Source: Petrosia ficiformis (Eukaryota; Porifera; Demospongiae; Haplosclerida; Petrosiidae). From it: 64,000 nucleotides of DNA. Shown here piece after piece: positions 22,728 to 34,600 of this stretch (positions are counted from its first letter, which is position 1; each line of letters starts with the position of its first letter). Made by a program: the position numbers and the translations under genes. The DNA is taken from NCBI GenBank assembly GCA_947044365.1, contig OX345641.1, positions 6,098,347 to 6,162,346 of the forward strand. Reading direction: 5' to 3'. The notes below the pieces were generated by a model. The model saw nothing but the letters and a program-made list of their open reading frames with translations. It did not search any database and was not told where the DNA came from.

Positions 22728-24062
22728 CATACATGTACATCTGGATGTGCAGTATGTAGATGTACATGTACACATAATGGTACGTACTTGTACATGGTAT
22801 AATGTGCACTCTGTAGGTGTACATTTACACATAGTCACATACATGTAGTGGTAGTACATGTACAATGTTCACTATGTAGATGTACATGTACACATAGTGA
22901 TATATCTACTTGTACATGTATAATGTGCAGTATGTAGATGTACATGTACTAGGCCTGGGCGATACCTAATTATATTTGCATATCACAATACCTAATTTGA
23001 GTATCACAATATTGTTTATGTATTGCCATTATAATAAAATATTTTAAAAGATTTTTGAAAACAACTTAAATCCACACATTTGGTACATAATTATTAATTT
23101 ATCATTGTAAGTTATCATGGAGAAAACATGGACCACATTAAGTGGCATCATATCTTTGGCAATAAAATATCCCACACTCTTTGACAGTTCTTTTGCACGT
23201 GGGCTATCTGGTCGTAGTTTTTCCTGATTAGCAAACCATCTGTTGATACTCTGTGGTGGCTTGCTACTGCAACTTGAACTAGCTTCAGTAGACTGCTTTG
23301 GTTTTTGAAGATTACTATATACACGAGGATGTTTGTTTTTTAAATGTGAGAATAGATTAGTAGTGTTTCCACAATATTTTAACTGGCGATGAGGCTCACA
23401 AATTACACAAAACACCTGTAAAACAAACATGATAATAAATACTTTTATTAACTAAAATTTTGTAGCTACTCACCTTATCACCATCAACAATTTTACCTCC
23501 ATCATTCTTAAATCCGTAAAACTTCCAAACCTCACTAGAAGCATTTGATAGAGGCAACAAATTAGCCAACTTTAACAGATCTGAAGTCGCCATCTTGTGG
23601 AATTTTTTTAGCATGTGTTTTACGATTGCGCATGCACTCTCAATGTGGGCGTGACGATACTCTTGATAGCGCTCTGTACGTGTATCGATACGTATTTACT
23701 ATCGATAGTATTGTAGGTATCGATATATCGCCCAGGCCTAACATGTACACATAGTGACATATACTTGTACATGTATAATGTGCACTATGTAGATGTACAT
23801 GTACACATAGTGATATATACTTGTACATGTACATGTATAATACACATAGTGGTATCTACTTGTACATGTACAATGTGCACTATGTAGATGTACATGTACA
23901 CATAGTGATATATCTACTTGTACATGTATAATGTGCACTGTGTAGATGTACATGTACACATAGTGGTATCTACTTGTACATGTATAATGTGGCAGTATGT
24001 AGATATACATGTACATATAGTGATATCTACTTGTACATGTATAATATACACATACAGATATT
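22728..24062. repeat. Minisatellite with about 58-bp unit, split by a hAT element
   Basis: Tandem units of the type GTGCACTATGTAGATGTACA followed by TGTACACATAGTGATATCTA and CTTGTACATGTATAAT, present at 22728-22949 and 23741-24062. Each unit is partly palindromic (TACATGTACA and CTATG/CATAG pairs). The hAT element 22950-23740 interrupts it. The ORFs read through it, rich in YHYVYMYIY, are not genes. Confidence 0.85.
22950..23740 (-). mobile_element. hAT element with BED-finger exon remnant
   Basis: 791 bp with 15-bp perfect terminal inverted repeats TAGGCCTGGGCGATA and an 8-bp target duplication ACATGTAC (22942-22949 and 23741-23748). The minus strand encodes a split BED zinc finger: SSEVWKFYGFKNDGG in the ORF at 23396-23614, then VFCVICEPHRQLKYCGNTTN with LFSHLKNKHP in the ORF at 23044-23430, separated by a likely intron with GT-AG borders. 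The catalytic hAT domain is missing, so it is non-autonomous. Confidence 0.9.
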
Positions 24063-24313
24063 ATTGTGTTCATGCAGTTGTGTACCTTCATGAACAGTTA
24101 CGTATGGTAAATTTAAACAAAAAACAGCTGCTTCCACATAGATAACAAGGGTACACAAAAATGAAGATACTCCATCAGGTGTGCATTGGATTAAATTAAT
24201 GATGAATATATGGATGATTACTAATATAGATAGTAGTGTGAATGGATATTGAGAAGACCATGATTGATGAACATTATAAAAATCACTTATTCCTAAGTAT
24301 TGGAAGTATGAAC

Positions 24314-24452
24314 AGTGAATGGACGGATGGATGAATGGATGGATGGATGGATGGATGGATGAATAGATAGATGGGTGGATGAAATGGATAGATGGATGTT
24401 GAGCTGGATAGATACATGTACATGTGTAGGATGAAAAGATATATGGATGGAT
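24314..24452. repeat. GGAT microsatellite array 4
   Basis: About 140 bp of TGGATGGATGGA repeats, followed by the second copy of the 330-bp module. Confidence 0.85.
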
Positions 24453-24460
24453 GAGCTGAT

Positions 24461-24832
24461 TGAACACTAAACTGTGAGAAGATCTCTTTTCCATGAGGCA
24501 AACAAACATCTTCCAAATACCAATAGTATTCTTATCAGGTAGAATGAATCTGGTTCTAAAAAGGCATACGTAAATTCATTGTCTCCAAAGCTCCTGCCAG
24601 ATGATAAAAGGAGAATTGTGGAATATAAAGAAACATTATAATAGAACAATGTAGGAAAAATAAATGATTTGTAATCACTATAAATTATTGCTGATGACAT
24701 TCCCATTTTGAAACCAAACAAAATAATATTATTATTAGATAGTATGATAATACTGTCTATGTAGGGATGATATGGGAAACCCATACATTTCTATCATGCA
24801 TTCATCCATCCATCCCTCCATCCATCATGAAT
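24461..24832. repeat. 330-bp module ending in inverted CATC repeats, copy 2
   Basis: Diverged copy of 20641-21012: CCATGAGGCAAAC, CCAAAGCTCCTGCCAGATGA and ACATTATAATAGAACAATGT, ending in CATCCATCCATCCCTCC. It shows that array plus module was copied as one higher-order unit. Confidence 0.7.
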
Positions 24833-25177
24833 ACAAATGATTACTATTCAACTATATATTTTGTACAGGAAGACAATTTAAATATGATCTCCACACCAAC
24901 TAGATACCTAATTTAGTTACCTTATAAAATGGTTGAATAGCTAGCATTCAAATATAAGCTATTCATTGAAATTATTATCCGAATATCTCTACATTCACAT
25001 GTTATCACAACAAAAATGACATCAGCGTACAACACTTCTGATCTATCATCGCACACTATAACCATTAATATAATTTTATCATGATTAATCTACACAATTC
25101 AACACTCCTCTCTATTCTATCAGGAGATATACAATTATCAGATGATATCATACTAGATACTAATGACATAGAATCTC

Positions 25178-26620
25178 TTTATCCTTCATTCCCTCAAAAC
25201 AGAATGTATGAACATAATTATTTTTGATGAAATATGTAACAAGATACAACTAATTCCTTTCAAACATAATCTAATAATAAAACTACTACATACACACATC
25301 AACTACATGTGTATAACTAATTTGAATTTAGAATATTTACCTTTCAATAGACTGGGATGGTATTTATTGGGAGTTGAATTTTCCACAACTATTATAAACA
25401 CCTACATGTCCATAACCAACCTTATGAAACTATATATAAACACAACCACACAAACCACACCTACTAAAAAGATAAATATATGATATAATGATCATTAGGA
25501 CTAATACCACAGAAGAATCACTACATCCCTTAACACATTCCACTCCTCCATACACTTCACCACACAAGGGGCCATAAATTTGTGTATTTGTGTTTAAGTA
25601 TGCATAAGTACATAAATTTAAGTGATTATACTCAAGTCAACTAAGAAATAATTTTAAAGTTGTTGTGTTTAATCATTGCTGTGTGTATCAAGCACTTTTC
25701 AAGCACTTTGATTACAAAGTGTATTCAGTGTGTCATTAATCAGTGTTATGATAGTTATTAGTGATGATATAGTTGTACAGATTGTTTATTGTCTTTAATA
25801 TAATTTAAGTACGTTATGTGGCACTTGTGGTTAGACTTAAATGCTTGTGCTTGTACTTGACAAATCTTAAATCTTACTAGTACTTCAGCACATTTTGAAG
25901 TACTTGAACCAATGTCTGCACTTCACGTACTCTAAAAACTCAATAGATTTCATGAATTGACAATATACATGTACAAAGTACTAATTTTCCAAAACACTCA
26001 CACTGTCAATACAAATACATACATACAAGTACTCACCTGTACAAATAATGTATAATTGTGTTATTTTCAAAAGTAACACTTTCTCAAGAATAAAATATAA
26101 CACTAGTACATGTACATACATTCAATTGTTTGTTGTTCCGTAATTTTGTACAGAATGATGATGACACTTTGTATACAGGACGAGCTATTAAATAGCTCAA
26201 TCTTTCTTTAAACACACCAATTATTATTGATTATTATGCTTCATAATTATTATACAAATGCCATTTATGGCATGTATAAATGTATACTCTTAGGATTGTA
26301 AAAAAAGGTTTGAAGGTCACACTTTTACAGCTTGTTATCACACTCACTTGCATAATTGATCATGCACATTAATACAGTCTGTCTGTATTGTTAATCATGT
26401 GGTGTGTTTAAAGAAAGATTGAGCCTTTCCTTCACCCTTACATATGTACATGTACAAACATACATACATACATGTAATAATGATACATACAGTACATGTA
26501 TACATTACATGCATACATCCTGTATTTCAGTATGGTAATGATCCAACATGCCTAGCTTCAGGTTTTAACTACATGTACATGTGTATGTATAACATCATAA
26601 TTAGTACTGTGAACCAGATA
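25178..26620 (+). other. Distal part of the segmental duplication, locus A
   Basis: Matches 53319-54690 of locus B with indels. AT-rich, without a supported gene. It contains the inverted-repeat element 26196-26423. Matching fades after about 26620. Confidence 0.6.
26196..26423. mobile_element. Small TIR element (MITE-like)
   Basis: 24-bp perfect inverted arms: CTCAATCTTTCTTTAAACAC at 26196 onward and its complement ending at 26423. About 228 bp in total with no coding capacity. Locus B has a degraded counterpart at about 54220-54505 (AAGAAAGGTTAAGTC at the right end), so it predates the duplication. Confidence 0.65.
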
Positions 26621-26623
26621 CAG

Positions 26624-29600
26624 TTCAGTTAGTTAGATTCATTTACTGTACATGTATTAGATTTGTGACCAGTTATAGAAAAAAACAATGAAAAGTTTAG
26701 GCTACCAGTTTAATAACTGGTTAACTAAGTGGGTATGTATTTGTAATCATGTGAACAATAGGAAAATGGAGGAAGAGATCTACTCACTTGGTGGTCATTC
26801 TTCTGCATACATTTGGAGGTAGTTTGGCTTCAAATAAGATAGGGTTGGACAGTTATATAAGGGAGATTGTGTATTCCGTAAACATTGTAGGCAGAAAGTT
26901 GCTCATAGTGGTGGAAGAACTCATTAACGATAGCCAGTTAACTGGTTAACTGACAGTTATTGATGAACCACTACTACTTAGGGGTATACTCATCAGGTTC
27001 ACACCACTAACATGTATACAGGTTATATAATTATGTAGAATGTAATAATCATGTATGAGCAACAGTGTTTAGATAAGCTCATATGGTGCACCATTGGGAC
27101 AAAGATCTTCTTATTGGGGTCTGCAGAGTTTTCTCGTTGTGCCAGAATGTGTCGTTAATTATGATTATATTGTCACCGACAGAATTACACAGATGTAACT
27201 CTGTGTTAATTGACTCAAAACGTATTCCCAATAGTGCACACAATGATGTATATCAGTACATGTACAAATATATATAGTGTATGCATTAGTATCACTAATA
27301 CATACACTGTATATGTATATACATGTATATTATGTACATACAATGTACATATGGACAAGCTAATTAAGCAAACTATTTCTCAGGTATTCAAATTTGCTGG
27401 ACTATGTGGTTAAAAGATATTAGGAAGAAACCCTGTTTCTATAAAAGTGAAATAAGAATGAATGTGAAAAAACACAGAAACTCACTCAATTGACAATGTC
27501 GTATTATCAATAGAAATAGGTACATTAGTGGGTGGGGTCTAACAGATTCAAATAAATTTCAAATCAAGTGTCATGTCACAAAAAAAAACAATACATTATA
27601 CCTGAAAACACATGTAGTTATTAATAAAACAAGATACATGTATATGGAGAAAAATTATCCCTATGATTGATTTGTGGCATCCAACATTTAGTAATGATGG
27701 GTTACTTTCTCATGCCTGCCTGAATCACAACAGCCTATTATAGTTTTTATATACTCTTAATGTTACAGAATGACACAACTTCCTTCACTACACATACATG
27801 TACAAGTATGTGACACAAACATGTAATTATGTACATTAAATCACATGATTTTATGTAATAATATGTTATAAACAACAAATCCGACACATTTTTAATTAGA
27901 CATTTAAATCACACAATATGAAAATATTTTATGATAGTTACACTGTATCTACTTATTTTCTACAAGTCATATGCTACTAAGCTGGGTGTTAGCTTGTGAA
28001 ATCCAAATGTCATAATGTGGCTTCACATTACTGTTTTATTGAAAAACCAGTTTATTTACATGTACATGTAGATAAATAAATTATCATACATATACATATA
28101 CCTGAGAAATATCCATCACATGTACATGTATTATAGTGTGGGTTTAGTTTGACGTTAGAGTTATAATATTCTTAAACCTTAGTTTGATTTCTGTTTAATC
28201 ACATGAAACTAAGATAATATTAGGCTTTATAAAAGGGTTTGGTTTTAGTTAACTGAACAAGAGTGGAAATTATTGGGTAATTTTCATTTTAATTACACAT
28301 GTACATATTATAGTTATAGTTATTGTAATAGTTAGTTATAGTTGAATGCCTCACCAAAAGTGGTTTTAGTTATACTCACACACTCTTCAGACTCATGACA
28401 ATACTTCATATCCATCTTGTGATATTTCAGACTATTTGTATAATAATATATAAATATTATAATAAACTGTACTGAATTATAATACATATCATATTATAAT
28501 TATTATAATACGATTTTATGATGAGACTTCATTTTGAAATACGAGACTATCACATGTAATGATAAATGAACATGATTGAGAATATCAAGAACAAAATAAT
28601 GTATTCGCTATATTTTCATATAGTAAACCAATGATATTTGATGATTCATGAAGAGTAATCATTAGGATTCTTAGATTAGTTCAGCCTAGCCACACTCTTC
28701 ACATAGAACAGGAATGGTCTGGTCTGCTTAGCATATAAGACTTATGTCCATGGCCATGTTCAGCCAAGGATATTTAGAGTGGTGGTTGGATTCTAACTTG
28801 CTGTTCACCCAGTATATACTATAGCCTATTTACATGTATATGTATTATCTGAGAGGAGGTTAACTCATATGAGTGGAATGTTATTTACCCCAACAAACAC
28901 ACCTACAATTTATGTTGGTGGGGTGCATTACAAGCATCTTTGTCAGCTTTATAATTCTGAAGTATACATCACTAAAGATTCTAATGGAAAGAGGAGTTGC
29001 TACGAAAGCCAATGATGTCAAAATCATGCTTCATTAGATGTGGGAAGAAAGTAAGGCATACACAACTGGCAACCTCCAAAGCAAATTGTTTTATTAGTAG
29101 AGATGTGGCATTCCAACACAAAACCAGACACTACTCTATTTGGTAGTCATTAAGACTTGTACACCAGAGAGAAATAGCATACTTTCAACTATGGGAACCA
29201 TAGTCTTTCGTTCCTATAATCTTTCTCAACATTATGCATTAAATTAACTTTTGTGTAATCTGACTGGGCTGTGAACATCCTCCAAACACTCTGTCCCAGA
29301 CATTTCCTCCTTTATGCAAAGGGTGTGGCAATGCCAGACCCTCTTAGATATTATTGCAAATTTTTACAAAGGTCACATACAATATTATCATAAACCTCAT
29401 TAAAGTACTCATCAGTTCACAATGAGCTAGTCCAAACTCCAAAGGATGTATAATGAAGACTCCATGGATCTACAGAATGAAAAATCACTTACTTAGAAAT
29501 ATAAACTGGTAACATCAATATGAGATAGGACAAAGTTACTATTACCTTCAAACTACCATAAATATTAATATTAACTCACCATTTTCGTATAATAAGGATT

Positions 29601-30837
29601 TTGATTGGTAGCTGACTCGATATTCTGTTTCCATGCTTTAAGGTGGAGCTTGTGTTATAAACCACACCTACTCTAGCGAGCCACACCCTTCACTTGGAGG
29701 AGAAAGGGCGTAGCTCATTTACTACTTCTTTGCAGAGATTGTGTATTGAATTCAAGATTAAAGAGTCGGACTTGAAAGTAAGTTATCTAACAGTAAAGTA
29801 TGATGATGACTGCTTATTAGTCTGGAGACCATTAAAAGTGAAGTGTCTATCCAAGCTCTCCATGCAAATAGTAGCTGTAGTCATTGCTTGTTAAGGGCTG
29901 TATGCTGTTTAGTTTGTGAGTGGGTTGTTATTATATTATGTGCAGAAACTGTACATGGTTTGTATACAGACTAGTGTTAGTTAACTAAAACCTCTTTGAG
30001 TAAGACTCCGTCAATTTTCTAAGCTATGCTCTCCAATAATTAACTAAATTGCAAATTGTCCTATAATGGACACTTTTAGTTATAATTAACTATAAAACTA
30101 AAACTGTTTACGTAACATATGTAATAAGTAGAACTAAAATTGTTAGAAACTAGACATAATTATAATTATTATAATTATAGTTAAAAGTGGTTCGGATTTA
30201 GAGGATGAGTAGTGTATCTAAACTCTGAGTCTCAGAACAGAGGAGTTTATCACTCCCTATCCTTTGGAGTCATATATACAGACTGTGTTAACTTAAGTAA
30301 TATTAATAATGCTATCCTTAGTCTTTAAGATATAATATTGTTGGTCATGATATTTGGTAGCTATGGTAACAGATTATTAGTTTCTCATCCTTCTGTTTTT
30401 AAATTTCATAAAGTAATGAATACCATTATTCTGATCATGAAACTAATTATCTCAAGATTATTAGGTTATAATAATGAATATAATATTACGAGATTAGAGA
30501 TAAGAAACTAATATTCAATTTACTTGATGTGTTAAAATATATCTAACGATTTCTCTTTTCCATTCAAATTTTAATTGATAAACAAATACCCTGGAATTCA
30601 GAATGTAAATGTATTAAAATGGAATTACCTGAACTTACAATGAAGAGTTTAGATATGTGAGATTCTTCATGTAATAGCTATTAGTGTTCTCTGCATTACA
30701 TCATACATTATATAACTATAAGCATGGGGTGTGATTTTATATGTACAGTACAGTACTAAATGTTACATACAGAAACTGCCTTGTAGATTGTGTATTTTCC
30801 TATTAAATACATCATTATTATCTACTGAACTCATATA
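26624..30837. other. AT-rich intergenic stretch
   Basis: No convincing gene. It holds two degraded copies of the TTTTAGTTAACTAA element family (about 28138-28380 and 29970-30200, relatives of the hAT element at 32438), and a possible degraded TIR element from about 28670 to 29350 whose ends share GCCACAC(T/C)CTT. A short plus ORF at 29694-29894 has no recognisable domain. Confidence 0.5.
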
Positions 30838-30845
30838 CTCCTGAT

Positions 30846-31459
30846 CAGGGCTGGGTTGAAGGTGAAATGTTGACCTTCGAACCTTCGTTTTCAAACATTC
30901 GAAGCATTTGAACCTTCGCGCAGTAATTAATCACACAACCATAATTATTCTGTTTACATACGTAGTTCACACCATAAAACCACAATAAGGTTTCACCACA
31001 AAATAAAATTTTACAGAAAACTGAAATAGAAACAGTGGGATCCACTATAATACGAAATAAAATAGTAAAGGTACCGGTTCATGATGAAAAGTATACACTA
31101 TGATCTCTTGCGCGGCTCTCGGAACATTGATGGGGCTTTAAAATACTCTCGAGCGAATTCTGCTTCGCTTTAGAACTTTCGTCCATCTTCTTCGCTTTAT
31201 ATTTGGATTTTAACCAGGTGTTCTCGTAAGTTGGAGGTTCCTCTATGGTATGCTAGTTTTCTTAAACACAGTATACACTTAGCTTTCTTTTCTTCCTTAA
31301 GCTTCTCAAAACACCTCCAAACATCTGAGGTTTGAGCAAGGTCAGTCATGTCTCTTGGGTCAATTGGGTGTGGCACGAAGGTTCGAAACAGAATTATTGC
31401 ATTCAAAGGCGCTACAACGAACGAATATACTGAATGTTCGAACATTCGTCCCAGCCCTG
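30846..31459 (-). mobile_element. hAT element with BED-finger remnant, just upstream of gene B
   Basis: 614 bp with ends CAGGGCTGGG / CCCAGCCCTG and the 8-bp target duplication CTCCTGAT (30838-30845 and 31460-31467). The minus strand at 31197-31481 encodes SDVWRCFEKLKEEKKAKCIL, then CLRKLAYHRGTSNLREHL, a BED-type finger with CxxC...HL spacing. No catalytic domain is present. TTCGAA-rich subterminal repeats lie at both ends. It ends 148 bp before the proposed start codon of gene B. Confidence 0.9.
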
Positions 31460-31607
31460 CTCCTGATATTATTACATGCATTAAAAAATTTTTAGAAACC
31501 TGTGAAATAACTATAAATTGTTCCTATCTCATTATATCCTTACTAACTAGATATATGATGATACTGAAGTGGAACATGTTGGAAATATAAATTTACTATC
31601 ACTACAA

Positions 31608-31625
31608 ATGGATATTAGTGAATTG
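31608..31625 (+). CDS. Gene B proposed first coding exon
   Basis: ATG GAT ATT AGT GAA TTG followed by GTATGT, coding MDISEL in phase 0. Too short to prove from sequence alone; it is the nearest upstream ATG with a donor in the right phase for exon 32176. Confidence 0.45.
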
Positions 31626-34600
31626 GTATGTCAGTATACATGTACATAATACATGTGTATGTGAAATGTGTGTACATAATTATTATTACTGATCACTGGT
31701 ACTGGATTATGTTTTAATTATGATTATGTGTGAATGAATACTTTTATTAAATATTTCACTAGTCTTGTACAATCTAAACATTTTGTGAATGTAACTTGAT
31801 TATATATAATAATAGAAAGATATTGAAATTAAACTGCTAAAAGAAAAGAGTAAATGAGTATTTGAACAATGTCCACACTTCTATTGACTATGATTAACTC
31901 ATAATCATAGAAATTAATTATAAACTTTGTTATATCATGTGACTCATGATATAGGATAATGATTTGATAGTATTATACATTTGTACTATACTTAAAGTCA
32001 GGTAATTGAGTTCCTCACCAGTACTAAACTAATAGTACATTACATATATTCATGTAATAGAGTATATAAATGTACTAACTTATAAATTTGAACAAGTTTA
32101 TGATCTGTTTGCTTATTAATTTGTTAGTATAAATTATAAAAGAGATTTTATGTGGTATTATTGTGATTACTTTAGAATCAACAGTTATATGATGCAGTAG
32201 GGTATGGTAATATTCAGGAAATCAAAGATGCAATTACTGCAGGAGCAGACATTAATTATACTACTAGTTATGGGGTGAGTATATATCAAGATCAATATTA
32301 TAACATAATTGTAACAAGTAAATATTGTAATCTTATCATCGACGCCTACAGAAAGAACATTGTACCTGGGCAAAGTCGGCACATGAAGCATGGCAAAACT
32401 TTTAGTTTGTTTAATTATATTCATGATTGGTGTGATCTAGTGTTGTTTTAGTTTGACAATGATGACTACTTTTAGTTATAGTTATAGTATGCTTGGTTTC
32501 TCAAACTATTAGTTATGGTTATAGTGAAATAACTAAAATAATATTAGGCTTACTAAAAGGGTTTTAGTTTTAGTTAACTAACTAAAAGTATCCATTATTG
32601 GCCAATTTTTATTTTAGTTAGTTATAGTTATTACAATAGATCAGCTATTTAGTTAACTAAAAGTCACAATACCTTACTAATAGGTTTTAGTTATAGTTAC
32701 AGTTAACTAAAACAACACTAGTGTGATCAATTATATTAATTGCTTTGTCATTAATTAATGTTTGCAAAATTGATACAGTACAGCTACAGATGCTAAATGT
32801 GGCATTGCTACTGACTTGTCACTTTCAAACAGTCACCCTACTGCTTAGGTAACAAACCATGCTTTTTGTATTTGTAGTTTCTTAGAATGTCTTTCGCCGA
32901 ACTAAGTAAGATAAAAGGCACTGATGTTTAAAATGTGGAAGAATGAAATGTGGGCGTTGGCGGTCTGGACTACTAAACTATCAAAGTGCTCACCTTTCTG
33001 TCTTCCTGCTATATAAATTCTACACAAATGGTTTACTTAGACAATCTTCTTTCCAGCATGAATAATGAGAGTGAATACAGTGAGAGTTGTTTAAATGTTC
33101 CGTCCACAAATAAATTGATTAAATATGGACACGAATATTGAAATTCAAAAAGGTATCCGGGCATTACTCGGGCCTGCCTGGGCCAGCCTGGGCCTGCAAG
33201 CACCTGTGAGTCTTATATGATTTCCAGTATCATAGTCCGTGTAATTTAAAAATAAATATAAATGTGACTGTTCATGTGAAAAGGTACAACTCATCACAGA
33301 ATACATATTCAGTCATTCTATAGAGAAATACAGTGAAACCCCTCTTATCTGAATGCTATACTTATTGGCACCTCCTTCCTCCAGGCAAGAGATGAAAAAA
33401 AAAGAAAAAATATCTCTTAAATTTAAAAGGGCCGTGACCATATATACATGTATGAGGACTTGTGATTCACATCATAGTTAGCTTTCCGGAGAGAGGCTTC
33501 TTAGCTGGGGAAAAGAAGTTGTTTCTTCGGAAAACAGCTAAATATTCCACATAATCTACAATATGTAACCCTTCATATGTAACCCTTCATGATGCACAAT
33601 CTACATGTATTCAGATGGTACACATCAAAATGTGTTTATTGATATGAAGTATGAACCAATTTTCAATATTTCAATCACAATTCTGTAATTAGGAGTTAAG
33701 TTTGGCTGCTTTCAAAGTTATGGGCAGTTTAAAAGATACAGGCACCTCTTGGTTCCACACTGCCCTGAAAAGATGGGTTTCGTTATACAATGAAAGTTGG
33801 TATCATTAGACTCCTTGACTAATATGTTTAATGTACAAAATATGTGAATAGTGATTAAATGTACTTGACAAAAACATGAACGTCTACTTGAAATTTGTAG
33901 TCATAATTATGCTATATAATATAATGTATACTCTATTGTTGAGATATGAGTTGTACCATTTTGTATTGATGATCACATAATATACCATATGCTGGAAAAT
34001 GTGTGTGAATATGAAATTTAAAGCCATTTGTAAAAATATAAATCACTAATATTATAGTACAATTATGTTTGCATTGTAGGAAAACACATGAATCCACAAG
34101 ATGTTGTTATATAATTAGTTCAAGAAAGATTATTTTCTTACAAGCCCAAATGGGACACTACATGCATCTTTGAGAGTCCCATTATCTGCCATTGATTGAA
34201 ATCAGTGAAGCCATTGGATATTAATGTCGATTTATTCAAGCTAAGAAAGTTAGAGCAATGTATGTTGTCTTCATACCTGAAGAAAAGGTGAAGATAGCGA
34301 AATATAGACATGATGACTAGGGATGTGCGATACGTATCGATATATCGAAATATCGATATTTTCATTGAATATCGTGATACAATATTAGCTTTTGGGTGTA
34401 TCGATACACTGGAATGGACAGTTTAGTAAATATGGTTTTTCTAATTTGTCTAATTTGATACCTAAAAGCTAATTATAACAAGCTAGTGCGCATAACTTTC
34501 ATTGATTTCTTTTACCATTTCTTGACAAATACATCCAAATAGGACATTTATTTACATTTTATAAGTGTTTCAATAATATTTCAAATATCGTGATACTGTA

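Noticed and set aside
22728..24062. Possible CRISPR-like array
   Set aside because: Units are contiguous and similar throughout with no unique spacers, and the context is an animal genome.
23640..24145. ORFs rich in YMYIY/HYVYM across the minisatellite
   Set aside because: Produced by the 58-bp unit; present on both strands and without domain similarity.
25208..25483. 91-codon ORF in the duplicated flank
   Set aside because: The matching sequence in locus B (53340-53620) has indels that break the frame, so it is not conserved as coding.
28670..29350. Full TIR transposon between GCCACACTCTT and its mirror
   Set aside because: Only about 14 of 17 bases match in the best part of the ends and no target duplication was found; kept as a note only.
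29694..29894. 66-codon ORF as a small gene
   Set aside because: No domain, no clear splice partners and no homologue in the window; likely chance.
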